DNA from: a virus
Virus record (IMG/VR): IMGVR_UViG_3300028920_000150
Location: 1 to 39,181 of that record
Reading direction: 5' to 3' (one strand)
Length of the DNA stretch: 39,181 nucleotides
The translations under genes and the position numbers were made by a program. The notes beneath the pieces are model-generated. The model was given only the letters and a program-made list of their open reading frames with translations, was not told the origin of the DNA and made no database searches. Positions 22,173 through 29,534 of the stretch are shown piece by piece. Position 1 is the stretch's first letter. Each line of letters starts with the position of its first letter.

Positions 22173-22803
22173 GTTAGGGTTGAGAACAAACATTCTCACA
22201 AGTAAAGTTATTGAAAGTTATATATCTAATAGTGAGAATAGATATATAATAAGTAATTAACTAATAATATATTGTTGTGTTCGTATCAGCATTTAAGGAT
22301 TAATGCAATAATTAATATATTGTATCTAATGATAATCCCTATTATGATTATCAATTTATAATATCCCTTTTGTATTTTAAAAAGGTTATAAGACATTATG
22401 AGTTAATGTAAAAAAATTACCTTACCCAAATTAAATAAGGTATATAGACACCTTTGAGTTTTGGTAATTCTCATCAAACACTTATGGATATTACAAGTGT
22501 AATACAAGTAATATCTATCGGAACAAGTGATAACAAGTGATACGAATAGGATAGATATATCAGATAATAGCATTATGTTTTAATTAAACTAATGTTACTT
22601 TTAATATTATCTTTCTATCCTATTCTCTAAAATCTAACGCAATTTCCTGAATAAAGCAGGAACATTAAAAACAAGGATAGAGTGTGGCGTTTGTCCTGTG
22701 GTTATACTATATAAAATATAGTATCAGGTTTCCATTATATATTATAATGGGTTTGTCCGTTCAATTCGGATATAAGGTATATAATCCTTACACTCTATCT
22801 TAC
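22173..22803 (+). ncRNA. candidate large structured non-coding RNA
   Basis: About 630 bases with no credible gene, tiled by perfect inverted repeats: 22,181/22,193 (6 bp), 22,219/22,239 (10), 22,289/22,302 (5), 22,330/22,346 (8), 22,393/22,404 (6), 22,418/22,436 (7), 22,478/22,495 (6), 22,544/22,614 (12) enclosing 22,563/22,605 (7) and 22,571/22,590 (5), 22,644/22,657 (6), and 22,676/22,790 (10). The last encloses four hairpins: CCTG...CAGG with an 8-bp ATACTATA/TATAGTAT tip (22,695-22,728), CCATTATA/TATAATGG (22,732-22,750), a five-pair stem with the seven-base loop TTCAATT (22,755-22,771), and AAGG/CCTT (22,774-22,789). AACGC (22,636) could pair with GCGTT (22,687) as a pseudoknot. AACAAGTGAT is repeated at 22,522 and 22,532. 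It could also act as a long leader for 22,840. Family unknown. Confidence 0.55.
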
Positions 22804-22839
22804 TCTCCCCCCTAAATATAAATAAAGGAGATGAATAAA

Positions 22840-22926
22840 ATGGAAAATCTAAAGAAAGAATTAAATAAAATATGTGGTTGCACAGAAGAAGAAGCAGAAT
22901 TAATTATACAATTATTCATATTATAA
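22840..22926 (+). CDS. microprotein
   Basis: 28 residues, MENLKKELNKICGCTEEEAE then LIIQLFIL. CGC pair near the middle, hydrophobic end. Preceded by AAAGGAGATGAATAAA, a strong ribosome site, which also occurs before other small genes here. Follows the structured region. Real but unrecognised. Confidence 0.45.
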   Translation: MENLKKELNKICGCTEEEAELIIQLFIL

Positions 22927-22940
22927 TAGGAGATGATACT

Positions 22941-23042
22941 ATGGATTTATATACCATAGAAGGATTAATGAAGGAAACTGTAAGGGAATTAATCCAGATA
23001 AATAAAAATCTGGAAAATCTAAACAAAATCCTGAATAAATAA
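22941..23042 (+). CDS. helical microprotein
   Basis: 33 residues, MDLYTIEGLMKETVRELIQI then NKNLENLNKILNK. A single amphipathic helix with heptad spacing, so probably a coiled coil. TAGGAGATGATACT before the ATG is a good ribosome site. Unknown. Confidence 0.45.
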   Translation: MDLYTIEGLMKETVRELIQINKNLENLNKILNK

Positions 23043-23053
23043 GGAAGATATAT

Positions 23054-23155
23054 ATGATAGATGAAATAGAAAACATCAGATACATAGATGATAAAAAGAA
23101 AATCATTAGGGTATATTTTAAAGATAATTATGTATCTGATTTTAAAATGTTATAA
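23054..23155 (+). CDS. microprotein
   Basis: 33 residues, MIDEIENIRYIDDKKKIIRV then YFKDNYVSDFKML. Looks like a beta hairpin. AAGGAAGATA lies before the ATG. Not recognised. Confidence 0.45.
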   Translation: MIDEIENIRYIDDKKKIIRVYFKDNYVSDFKML

Positions 23156-23169
23156 AGAAGATGAATAAA

Positions 23170-23292
23170 ATGAACTGCTGTAAATGTGCTTTGGATTTAA
23201 CTAACATCTATGAAACATTTTATTTTGTAGATGGTAAACACTATTGTAAAAAATGCTATAAAAAATATATTAATAAAAGGGAGATGGTATAA
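23170..23292 (+). CDS. zinc-ribbon microprotein
   Basis: 40 residues: MNCCKCALDLTNIYETFYFV then DGKHYCKKCYKKYINKREMV. CCKC and CKKC form a LIM- or ribbon-like zinc site. The ATG at 23,170 is chosen because AGAAGATGAATAAA lies upstream; an in-frame ATG at 23,161 is the alternative. Its stop shares bases with the next start (TAATG). Confidence 0.55.
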   Translation: MNCCKCALDLTNIYETFYFVDGKHYCKKCYKKYINKREMV

Positions 23293-23534
23293 TGAATAAA
23301 CCGATAAGTAGTGAAGAAGAAAAAGAATGGGGAAAGAAATGCAGTAGATTATCAACAATGATATTAAAAGGAGAATTCATAAACAAAGATGATGTATTGC
23401 TTGAATTAATACAAGAGAAATTCACTAAAAAAGAATTAGCAGTATGCACTCATCAGTATATAATAGAGCAAACAATAAAAAGAGTAAAGATAAAACAAAA
23501 ACAAAAAGAGAATAATGATATTATATATGGTTAA
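23292..23534 (+). CDS. hypothetical helical protein
   Basis: 80 residues, MNKPISSEEEKEWGKKCSRL to QKQKENNDIIYG. Mainly helical with a basic C-terminus (KRVKIKQKQK). Coupled by TAATG to the zinc microprotein gene. Unknown function. Confidence 0.5.
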   Translation: MNKPISSEEEKEWGKKCSRLSTMILKGEFINKDDVLLELIQEKFTKKELAVCTHQYIIEQTIKRVKIKQKQKENNDIIYG

Positions 23535-23595
23535 AAACGCAATAGGTTTTTATAGGTTTCCTTAAAAAACCGAACTGAAAAGGAGGAAAATATCT

Positions 23596-23778
23596 ATGGC
23601 AGATATGACTAAAATCCGAACTTCCAAAAATGGTAATGACATCTTTGCAATACCATTAGGAACTGTTGAAGGAACAAAAACCAAATTCTCATCTGGTAAC
23701 AAAGGTTATCGTATGTTTGGTAGAGTTCTAATAGGCAGTAAGCAATATCAAGTTGTCGGTAATGTAATTGAACTTTAA
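23596..23778 (+). CDS. small beta protein, possibly abundant
   Basis: 60 residues: MADMTKIRTSKNGNDIFAIP, LGTVEGTKTKFSSGNKGYRM, FGRVLIGSKQYQVVGNVIEL. A short beta-rich basic protein with more GC-rich codons than its neighbours. It stands alone with a TATA-like GTTTTTATAGG about 45 bases upstream, the strong site AAGGAGG, and a 6-bp hairpin TTGCTT/AAGCAA (23,794-23,813) behind it; these suggest its own strong transcript. Could bind nucleic acid; family not recognised. The gap to 23,968 holds nothing else. Confidence 0.6.
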   Translation: MADMTKIRTSKNGNDIFAIPLGTVEGTKTKFSSGNKGYRMFGRVLIGSKQYQVVGNVIEL

Positions 23779-23968
23779 ACATTACCATTAATGTTGCTTA
23801 ATGTAACAAGCAAATGCTGTGAGTAGAAACCACATTAGGCATACGATTTAGATGCATTAGGGTATGGGTTGAAAATAGTGTTTGGTGTTTGCTTAAATTA
23901 TACTCTGTAAAGTGAATTTAAATGAAGGGGTATAATATATAAATGGATCAAAAGGAGATGAATAAATA

Positions 23969-24082
23969 ATGGCTACACTATGCTTAAATTGTGGGAAGAT
24001 AGATGATTTAGATAGATATAGATGTTTAAAGTGTGGTAGTGGAAACATTAAAAATCATCTAAAAATATACACAAAGGAATGA
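23969..24082 (+). CDS. zinc-ribbon microprotein
   Basis: 37 residues: MATLCLNCGKIDDLDRYRCL then KCGSGNIKNHLK. C-x2-C...C-x2-C zinc ribbon. Preceded by AAAGGAGATGAATAAATA, the same leader module as other genes here. Unknown partner. Confidence 0.5.
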   Translation: MATLCLNCGKIDDLDRYRCLKCGSGNIKNHLKIYTKE

Positions 24083-24087
24083 TTTAA

Positions 24088-24171
24088 ATGATGTTCACAG
24101 CAGTAGAGTGGGAAGATATAAAAAATTGGATAGATAATCAGAATAAAAAGATAGATAAGAAAACGCATTAA
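24088..24171 (+). CDS. microprotein
   Basis: 27 residues, MMFTAVEWEDIKNWIDNQNK then KIDKKTH. Helical. Shares TAATG with the radical SAM gene start, so it may mainly serve to couple translation. Confidence 0.4.
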   Translation: MMFTAVEWEDIKNWIDNQNKKIDKKTH

Positions 24172-25157
24172 TGTATAGTTACTTAAAGTTGTATGTTGCT
24201 ATACCTTATCGTATCTACAAGAAAAGAAAAGGTTTAGCAAAGTATGGAATATTATATAGAAGGTATGGAAAATTTAATAGAGTAACATATCTATCAACGA
24301 TTACAGATAATAATTGTCCAAACAAGTGTAAGTATTGTTTTGTTAATGGTTTATATAGTTATATATTGCATAAAAATCAGTTAGATTTAGCAATAGATAT
24401 TATAAACTATAATAAACCTGATGCAATATTCTTTGGAGAAAAGGCAGAAATAGGTTTGAATAAAAAATTACAAGAGCATTATGCTTATTGTAGAGAAAAA
24501 ATAGATGATGATGTTACTTTCATCATAACAACTAAATGCCTTGATAGGATTAAGAATATTGTAAGTCCAAAAGATAATACCTTAATACTTGCAAGTATGA
24601 CTAATCCAAGAGAAATGCCTGATGTAGAAGGTAAATTAGTTATATCTTATAGCCAAAGAGAAAAAGAAATAATGAATTTAATAAATGCTGGTTATAGAGT
24701 TGCTTTAAGATGTATTGTCTTTAATAAGCCAGATGTATATTATTTCAATAGAACATTAAATAGTATATCAGGTTTAGATAAACAACACTCAATTATATCT
24801 ATGTTGCGTTTAGATAAAAATCAATTAGATGATATGAGTAAGTATATTAATCTAATGGATTACAATACTATAAATGGATTAGGAAAAAGTGAATTAACTA
24901 TTCAGGGAAATGAATTAAGAGATATATTAGATTTAACAATTAATCAGGAATACATATATGACTTTAAAAGGAATTACTTAATGAAGGAAATACCAATTGA
25001 AAGAACAATTCACTATATAAATAAATTCAAGTGTCATTATGATAGTAGAAAAACTTGTTTACATATTGCTTCAGATAGCAATAGTTATAAGTGTAATGGT
25101 TACAGGTATAATAAGAGAAAGGATATAATAGAAACTTGTCCTAATATGGAGAATTAA
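24171..25157 (+). CDS. radical SAM protein
   Basis: 328 residues. The cluster-binding motif is C49-x3-C53-x2-C56 in ITDNNCPNKCKYCFVNG, followed by an SPL-like layout (IFFGEKAEIG, VTFIITTKCLDRIKNI, GYRVALRCIVFNKPDV). The C-terminus (KFKCHYDSRKTCLHIASDSN, KCNGYRYNKRKDIIETC) has five cysteines that could hold a second cluster. Such enzymes use S-adenosylmethionine to make a radical. It looks closest to the spore-photoproduct-lyase-like and archaeal radical SAM group, but the substrate is unknown. In an early viral operon, it might modify a nucleotide, DNA or a host protein. Confidence 0.75.
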   Translation: MYSYLKLYVAIPYRIYKKRKGLAKYGILYRRYGKFNRVTYLSTITDNNCPNKCKYCFVNGLYSYILHKNQLDLAIDIINYNKPDAIFFGEKAEIGLNKKLQEHYAYCREKIDDDVTFIITTKCLDRIKNIVSPKDNTLILASMTNPREMPDVEGKLVISYSQREKEIMNLINAGYRVALRCIVFNKPDVYYFNRTLNSISGLDKQHSIISMLRLDKNQLDDMSKYINLMDYNTINGLGKSELTIQGNELRDILDLTINQEYIYDFKRNYLMKEIPIERTIHYINKFKCHYDSRKTCLHIASDSNSYKCNGYRYNKRKDIIETCPNMEN

Positions 25158-25159
25158 AT

Positions 25160-25249
25160 ATGCAACAATGTAAACATAAGATAGAGTATTGGGAAGATGG
25201 TGTTTATATTTGTGTCAAGTGTGGAAAGGGATTTATCAAGACAGATTAA
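25160..25249 (+). CDS. zinc-finger microprotein
   Basis: 29 residues: MQQCKHKIEYWEDGVYICVK then CGKGFIKTD. One C-x-H plus a C-x2-C pair (CKH and CVKC), a tiny zinc finger. Directly after the radical SAM gene. Confidence 0.45.
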   Translation: MQQCKHKIEYWEDGVYICVKCGKGFIKTD

Positions 25250-25264
25250 AAGGAGATAGAAAAT

Positions 25265-25381
25265 ATGAATGATGAATACAACAAAGGATATAAGGAAGGA
25301 TATAATACAGCAGTTAGAGAATGTATGAATATCCTATCTAAAGATTTAGGAAAGTTTAGGGAATACTTTAAAGAGGTATAA
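25265..25381 (+). CDS. microprotein
   Basis: 38 residues, MNDEYNKGYKEGYNTAVREC then MNILSKDLGKFREYFKEV. Helical. AAAAGGAGATAGAAAATA before the ATG. Unknown. Confidence 0.45.
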   Translation: MNDEYNKGYKEGYNTAVRECMNILSKDLGKFREYFKEV

Positions 25382-25384
25382 AGA

Positions 25385-25621
25385 ATGGTATATTGTCCTA
25401 TACATCAGAAATATTTAAGAGGAAGGAAGGCAAAGGCAACACATATTAAAGAAACTAATTGCAGTTTCTTGCTTAACTATAAAAAACCAGAACAACCCAG
25501 AAAGAGAAATAATAGAAATACAAACAATAAAATAGAAGGATTAATGGGAAAGTATATCTGGAAAAGAGAGAGAGGAAAACGCAGTATCTTTAGAACAAAT
25601 AAAAAGAAGGGTAAAAAGTGA
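25385..25621 (+). CDS. basic small protein
   Basis: 78 residues starting MVYCPIHQKYLRGRKAKATH, then very Lys/Arg/Asn-rich (RKRNNRNTNNKIEGLMGKYI, WKRERGKRSIFRTNKKKG). Two cysteines and two His at the start (CPIHQ...H...C) suggest a one-finger zinc fold; the tail should bind nucleic acid. Confidence 0.5.
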   Translation: MVYCPIHQKYLRGRKAKATHIKETNCSFLLNYKKPEQPRKRNNRNTNNKIEGLMGKYIWKRERGKRSIFRTNKKKGKK

Positions 25622-25627
25622 TTAAAA

Positions 25628-25699
25628 ATGATAGTAGTAATTATAGGTAGTGCATTTCCAATACCAAATGCTTGGAGAATAGATAGTAAAGTAGAGTGA
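25628..25699 (+). CDS. possible microprotein
   Basis: 23 codons, MIVVIIGSAFPIPNAWRIDS then KVE. Begins six bases after the previous stop; its end GAGTGATTGAAATG carries the next ribosome site. Low confidence because of length. Confidence 0.35.
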   Translation: MIVVIIGSAFPIPNAWRIDSKVE

Positions 25700-25704
25700 T
25701 TGAA

Positions 25705-25848
25705 ATGATAGATGATAGTTTGAAATGTCCATTATGGGATAGATGTAATGAACTACTAATGAAGATGGATAAAAAGACATTAGTAGATATGATTAGAGAA
25801 CAAATGTCCTGTGATGAACTGGTAAAATTTGTTAGAGAAAACGAGTGA
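25705..25848 (+). CDS. microprotein with two Cys
   Basis: 47 residues, MIDDSLKCPLWDRCNELLMK to VRENE. Helical with C-x5-C. First of a run of small genes joined by GAGTGATTGAAATG: the stop of one gene lies inside the ribosome site of the next. Confidence 0.5.
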   Translation: MIDDSLKCPLWDRCNELLMKMDKKTLVDMIREQMSCDELVKFVRENE

Positions 25849-25853
25849 TTGAA

Positions 25854-26006
25854 ATGAAAGAAGATATAGTGAATGATGATGTAATCAAGATAAGATTACT
25901 GATACAAAGAAGTGGAAAATACTTTAACAAAGAGCAGATAGATAGTATATTGGGATATATGAATTTATATTGTGGTCTTTATAATAAAAAGAAGGGAAAG
26001 AATTAG
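25854..26006 (+). CDS. microprotein
   Basis: 50 residues, MKEDIVNDDVIKIRLLIQRS to NKKKGKN. Helical; basic tail. Its start follows a GTGATTGAAATG junction. Stop abuts the next ATG (TAGATG). Confidence 0.5.
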   Translation: MKEDIVNDDVIKIRLLIQRSGKYFNKEQIDSILGYMNLYCGLYNKKKGKN

Positions 26007-26252
26007 ATGTTATCCGAATATCCCCCTATAAATAGTTGCATTAAAAGAACAGCAATAGATTGTATAGGGATAGTAAAGATATTAGCATTACAACATACAG
26101 ATAAAGATTTTAATTTATATAAGGTTAGAGTTTTATTTGTAAACAGTAAACTAAAAGATGCTGTAAAAAAGGGAGAGATATTAACAGATTTCCTGATAGA
26201 ATTAAACAGCAATAATCCCGAAGATGTATTTGTTATGTGGAGAGGTAGATGA
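26007..26252 (+). CDS. hypothetical small protein
   Basis: 81 residues. MLSEYPPINSCIKRTAIDCI, GIVKILALQHTDKDFNLYKV, RVLFVNSKLKDAVKKGEIL. Strand-rich, could be an OB-type or SH3-type small barrel by pattern (IVKIL.., YKVRVLFV, VFVMWRGR). No family recognised; overlaps the next gene by ATGA. Confidence 0.5.
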   Translation: MLSEYPPINSCIKRTAIDCIGIVKILALQHTDKDFNLYKVRVLFVNSKLKDAVKKGEILTDFLIELNSNNPEDVFVMWRGR

Positions 26253-26389
26253 TAAAAAAATTATGCAATATAATATATTCAGAAAACTATAAGATTAAAA
26301 ATCTAAAAGAGGAAGATGAAATTTACAGAGCATATTTAAAAAGTCAATTACAATATCTGAATAAATTGCTGGGAGAACTATTAAAATGA
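26249..26389 (+). CDS. helical microprotein
   Basis: 46 residues, MIKKLCNIIYSENYKIKNLK to LGELLK, the second half a leucine-rich helix (YLKSQLQYLNKLLGELL). ATGA overlaps on both sides. Confidence 0.5.
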   Translation: MIKKLCNIIYSENYKIKNLKEEDEIYRAYLKSQLQYLNKLLGELLK

Positions 26390-26637
26390 ATTGTAGATAT
26401 GCTAAAGATAAATCCTTACAAAAACAATACAATAAAAAACAATGGAATAAATTTACCCATAAACCAACCTTTACTTATTGCTCTAAATATGAATGTGTTT
26501 GTTATGCAAGATTGGTAGATAACATCTGGAGATGTGAACACACAGAATTTATGCTTGACTTATATGATAGGTTATGGGAATATGGGGGAATAACATTCAC
26601 TAAACTAATGCAATTAAAAAGAGGTATGGAGAGATGA
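26386..26637 (+). CDS. Cys/His-rich small protein
   Basis: 83 residues. MNCRYAKDKSLQKQYNKKQW, FTYCSKYECVCYARLVDNIW, RCEHTEFMLDLYDRLWEYGG. Five or six Cys plus His (C..CSKYECVC..CEH) suggest one or two zinc sites. Overlaps the next gene by ATGA. Not recognised. Confidence 0.55.
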   Translation: MNCRYAKDKSLQKQYNKKQWNKFTHKPTFTYCSKYECVCYARLVDNIWRCEHTEFMLDLYDRLWEYGGITFTKLMQLKRGMER

Positions 26638-26738
26638 GTGCTGAAACAGGAATACTACTATATCTATGTATATCCTTTGGAACTATAATAGGTTCTATGG
26701 TAGCAAAATATTTGATAGATAAAAGGCAGGACTATTAA
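26634..26738 (+). CDS. small membrane microprotein
   Basis: 34 residues with one membrane segment (ILLYLCISFGTIIGSMVAKY), then LIDKRQDY. ATGA overlap upstream and TAATG downstream. Single-pass peptide; role unknown. Confidence 0.5.
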   Translation: MSAETGILLYLCISFGTIIGSMVAKYLIDKRQDY

Positions 26739-26854
26739 TGAAACTAATTACTTTTAGTGAGTATGATAATATTTATTCATATATTCTATATATAATAGAT
26801 GAAAATGGAAAACATAGGATATTAAATCCGAACTATCCATTTGAAGATGAGTGA
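26738..26854 (+). CDS. microprotein
   Basis: 38 residues, MKLITFSEYDNIYSYILYII then DENGKHRILNPNYPFEDE. Strand-rich. Ends in GAGTGATTGAAATG. Confidence 0.45.
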   Translation: MKLITFSEYDNIYSYILYIIDENGKHRILNPNYPFEDE

Positions 26855-26859
26855 TTGAA

Positions 26860-27018
26860 ATGAAAAGAAAAATCTTAAACTCTAATTTAATAAATATTAA
26901 TGAGGATATGTTCTTTTTACTTATAGATTGGTATCAAGATAATTTCATATATAGTATATTATACACTCCTATTGAAAAAGGAGATATAATATTATTAAAA
27001 TTAAAGACAAGTGAATGA
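26860..27018 (+). CDS. microprotein
   Basis: 52 residues, MKRKILNSNLININEDMFFL then LIDWYQDNFIYSILYT, strand-rich. Its end is GTGAATGATTGAAATG, a variant of the junction module. Confidence 0.45.
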   Translation: MKRKILNSNLININEDMFFLLIDWYQDNFIYSILYTPIEKGDIILLKLKTSE

Positions 27019-27023
27019 TTGAA

Positions 27024-27179
27024 ATGAACAATGTAGATTTACTAACAGAACATATAGAAGAATTAAAACAATTAGTAGAAAAGAATAAGGATAAACTTAA
27101 ATTGACAGAAGGTAACTTGTCTTTTATAGCAATAGAAATTAATAATATTATGGCTATTATAGAAGATTTGATAGAGTGA
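27024..27179 (+). CDS. helical microprotein
   Basis: 51 residues, MNNVDLLTEHIEELKQLVEK to IIEDLIE, a leucine-heptad coiled coil. Ends in GAGTGATTGAAATG. Confidence 0.45.
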   Translation: MNNVDLLTEHIEELKQLVEKNKDKLKLTEGNLSFIAIEINNIMAIIEDLIE

Positions 27180-27184
27180 TTGAA

Positions 27185-27313
27185 ATGAAAGAAGGAGATA
27201 AGTGTCCAAAGTGTAATATACCTATGATTAAATTCTGGTCTGGGGCAGGTGGCAAGACATTTATAGGTTGTCCAAAGATAGCCACTTGTGGGTATAAAGA
27301 GGAAATAGAATGA
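27185..27313 (+). CDS. topoisomerase-type zinc-ribbon microprotein
   Basis: 42 residues: MKEGDKCPKCNIPMIKFWSG then AGGKTFIGCPKIATCGYKEE. C-P-x-C-x3-M...F-x-G-C-P-x4-C matches the zinc ribbon found as repeats at the C-terminus of topoisomerase IA. A free single copy here may bind single-stranded DNA. ATGA overlap with the next gene. Confidence 0.6.
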   Translation: MKEGDKCPKCNIPMIKFWSGAGGKTFIGCPKIATCGYKEEIE

Positions 27314-27444
27314 TAATAACTTGTATATATTTATTAATATGCTGGTTATCTCAAGATATATCAGTTAATATTGATATATTTGTTCCCTTAATTATAGTAG
27401 AGGGAATAGTAGATGTAGCATATTATATATTTAGAAAAGATTAA
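27310..27444 (+). CDS. small membrane protein
   Basis: 44 residues with two hydrophobic segments (MIITCIYLLICWL and NIDIFVPLIIVEGIVDVAYY). Overlaps the preceding gene by four bases. Role unknown. Confidence 0.5.
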   Translation: MIITCIYLLICWLSQDISVNIDIFVPLIIVEGIVDVAYYIFRKD

Positions 27445-27455
27445 GGAGAAAGAAT

Positions 27456-27905
27456 ATGAAAAAAACAAAAAGAACTAAAATGAAAATAGGAGAATTGACA
27501 ATACAAACACCCACTCGGTTTATTACTAAATACATATGGGCATACTTTGAGAAAAACTATTGGACAGATAATAAATTAATGTGTGTCCTAAACATAAACT
27601 TTAAGAAAGATGAATTTGAAAGACTTGATATGTTTATGGATAGATTATATAGTTTAGATATAAAAGGGGTTGAAGTTACTGCTCATGATGTTAATTTAGG
27701 TTTATATAATAAAGGAACAAGGGAACCCTTCCACAAGAAATACTTTAAGGTATTCTTAAATGTAGACTTATCAAAAACAAATTTAAGTTATGTGCTTAAG
27801 GTATTAAATGAGAGTATATTGGTATCAGTAACCAGATATCTATTAGAAGTAGATGAAAATAGAATAGAACCTCTAAAAGAAAAGACAATGGTTGAACTAA
27901 TATGA
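27456..27905 (+). CDS. early protein with MVELI tail
   Basis: 149 residues, alternating strand and helix: MKIGELTIQTPTRFITKYIW, LNINFKKDEFERLDMFMDRL, FKVFLNVDLSKTNLSYVLKV. C-terminus EKTMVELI, the first of 14 proteins sharing this ending. A basic N-terminal KKTKRTKMK. Good ribosome site AAGGAGAAAG upstream; overlaps the next gene by ATGA. Fold not recognised. Confidence 0.6.
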   Translation: MKKTKRTKMKIGELTIQTPTRFITKYIWAYFEKNYWTDNKLMCVLNINFKKDEFERLDMFMDRLYSLDIKGVEVTAHDVNLGLYNKGTREPFHKKYFKVFLNVDLSKTNLSYVLKVLNESILVSVTRYLLEVDENRIEPLKEKTMVELI

Positions 27906-28678
27906 AAAATAAATATATGGAAATGTATTATGGAGATACTACGATCAAGGAACATAAAAAACTACATACAGAAATAGCAACTCTTGTAGAGGAGTTAAGG
28001 CAACAGATATATGATATAGGTGTATCATTTCAGGCAGTATCAAGAGGATTAATAAAGAGTAAAAGAATATTTTATATTGAGGGTAAAGAGTATCACGATG
28101 GATACTATAAAACAACATATGATTATGGTTTAGGTAACTTTGGTTTTGGTAGTAAACAAACCAGATGGGGAACAAATCTTGACTATGATTGGCTTTGTCT
28201 ATATAATACAAAAAGGGATATAATAAAGAAAAAGAAAATGCTTAAAGATGGAATTAAAAGATTATATCATAATAGATTTGATATGTTAATAGATACCTTA
28301 AAGATATTTCCAGATTTTGATAATAATGTTAAAACCTATACTGAAGATTTTAATTTAGATGATAAAGAATTTTGGGAAGATGAACCCTATAAAAGAGGAT
28401 ATGCTGAAAGTGAATTAGTAAAAAGATATGGCTCAAATGTATCTATTACTTTAATCCATAAAAGGAGAGATAACAACAATACATTAGATATAGAGCCAGA
28501 TGATGTAGAGGATATGTTTTTATTTAATCATCTTTACGATAAATTAAATATTGCTATGAAGGAACACATAGAGAAACTTACATACATAAAAAAACTATTA
28601 GATGATTTTATTAAGACAGAAGATTACAAGAAAGTGTTACAAGAAGCAATAAATATAAGATTGTTAGAAAAGATATAG
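27902..28678 (+). CDS. early protein, unknown (258 residues)
   Basis: 258 residues. N-terminal helix (KKLHTEIATLVEELRQQIYD), a middle beta region (RIFYIEGKEYHDGYYKTTYD, GLGNFGFGSKQTRWGTNLDY), and C-terminal coiled coil (EHIEKLTYIKKLLDDFIKTE). Overall plan is like the 301-residue protein at 34,562: coils around a Tyr/Trp-rich beta core. No domain recognised. Confidence 0.55.
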   Translation: MKNKYMEMYYGDTTIKEHKKLHTEIATLVEELRQQIYDIGVSFQAVSRGLIKSKRIFYIEGKEYHDGYYKTTYDYGLGNFGFGSKQTRWGTNLDYDWLCLYNTKRDIIKKKKMLKDGIKRLYHNRFDMLIDTLKIFPDFDNNVKTYTEDFNLDDKEFWEDEPYKRGYAESELVKRYGSNVSITLIHKRRDNNNTLDIEPDDVEDMFLFNHLYDKLNIAMKEHIEKLTYIKKLLDDFIKTEDYKKVLQEAINIRLLEKI

Positions 28679-28689
28679 GAGAAATCCAG

Positions 28690-28854
28690 ATGGGTAGAAA
28701 AAGAAATATAAGACACTATAAAAGTAAGGAACAAACTTACGATAGTTTTTTGGGAGTATGTAACCATATGGGATTAGGTAAACTATTCAAGATATGGGAT
28801 TTATTTTACTTCAAAGATTATCATACACTACATAGATATCATTTAATAAAGTAG
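28690..28854 (+). CDS. basic His-rich small protein
   Basis: 54 residues, MGRKRNIRHYKSKEQTYDSF to TLHRYHLIK. Basic N-terminus; HMGLGKLFKIWDLFYFKDYH near the middle. AGGAGAAATCC upstream. Unknown. Confidence 0.5.
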   Translation: MGRKRNIRHYKSKEQTYDSFLGVCNHMGLGKLFKIWDLFYFKDYHTLHRYHLIK

Positions 28855-28861
28855 GTTTTAT

Positions 28862-29011
28862 ATGCTGGAACTATTAACCAATATTCAGGGTATTATACAA
28901 AGTTTAAGTGAAAAAGATAAAGAGATATTTTTAAATATCCTGAACAAGATAGAGAACGAGTATATGATTACTAATAGATATCCTCCTCTTACTAATACAT
29001 ATGCAACATAG
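28862..29011 (+). CDS. microprotein
   Basis: 49 residues, MLELLTNIQGIIQSLSEKDK to TNTYAT. An amphipathic helix with a MITNRYPPLT tail. Unknown. Confidence 0.45.
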   Translation: MLELLTNIQGIIQSLSEKDKEIFLNILNKIENEYMITNRYPPLTNTYAT

Positions 29012-29020
29012 AGGTATTAT

Positions 29021-29236
29021 ATGTCTTTAGAAAAAGGAATTAGAGAATTAAAGATAAAGACCTTAAAAAAATTGCTTAAACATTTCAGAGGTAGAAAAAC
29101 TCTATTAGAAAAATATAGAGATATGGATATAGATAGAGAAATATTGGATTGTCTTAATGAGATTACTAAACTTAAAAAACAATTAGATGAATTAAAAACT
29201 CAAGAAGAAAATGAAATAGGAGGAGATAAAGAATGA
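29021..29236 (+). CDS. coiled-coil small protein
   Basis: 71 residues, helical throughout: MSLEKGIRELKIKTLKKLLK, LEKYRDMDIDREILDCLNEI, TKLKKQLDELKTQEENE. Probably a coiled coil adaptor. ATGA overlap with the next gene. Confidence 0.5.
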   Translation: MSLEKGIRELKIKTLKKLLKHFRGRKTLLEKYRDMDIDREILDCLNEITKLKKQLDELKTQEENEIGGDKE

Positions 29237-29346
29237 AAGCAAAAATAGATAAAAAATTATGTAAGTATTGTGATTTTTCTGATAAGGGAAATGCTAATAT
29301 TTGCATAAATAAAATGATGGATAGAAATTGTAGATTTGATAAGTGA
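29233..29346 (+). CDS. Cys-rich microprotein
   Basis: 37 residues, MKAKIDKKLCKYCDFSDKGN then ANICINKMMDRNCRFDK. Four Cys (C-x2-C...C...C). Stop TGA followed closely by a new ATG (GTGATTAGTATG). Confidence 0.5.
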   Translation: MKAKIDKKLCKYCDFSDKGNANICINKMMDRNCRFDK

Positions 29347-29351
29347 TTAGT

Positions 29352-29534
29352 ATGACAATACTATACTTTAATATAATAAGAGCAGATGAAACTTTTGGTG
29401 GTAAAGATAATTGGTTCGGTAGACCATCTGAATATATAAGGTATGAGGAAGATAAACTTTATCATATAATTGAATATACCATTAAGAAAAGCAAATTATT
29501 TTATTCAAAAGTCTTATTTAGTGAAGAAATATGA
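29352..29534 (+). CDS. hypothetical small protein
   Basis: 60 residues from the ATG at 29,352 (MTILYFNIIRADETFGGKDN); a GTG three codons earlier is possible. Beta-rich; ends YSKVLFSEEI. AGTGATTAG before the ATG is a GTGAT-type site. ATGA overlap with the next gene. Confidence 0.5.
   Translation: MTILYFNIIRADETFGGKDNWFGRPSEYIRYEEDKLYHIIEYTIKKSKLFYSKVLFSEEI

Noticed and set aside
22755-22771. tRNA-like T-arm (five-pair stem with seven-base loop TTCAATT)
   Set aside because: The loop fits the T-loop rule, but there is no acceptor 3' strand directly after it nor matching 5' acceptor, D-arm or anticodon arm at the right distances. It is kept as part of the structured region instead.
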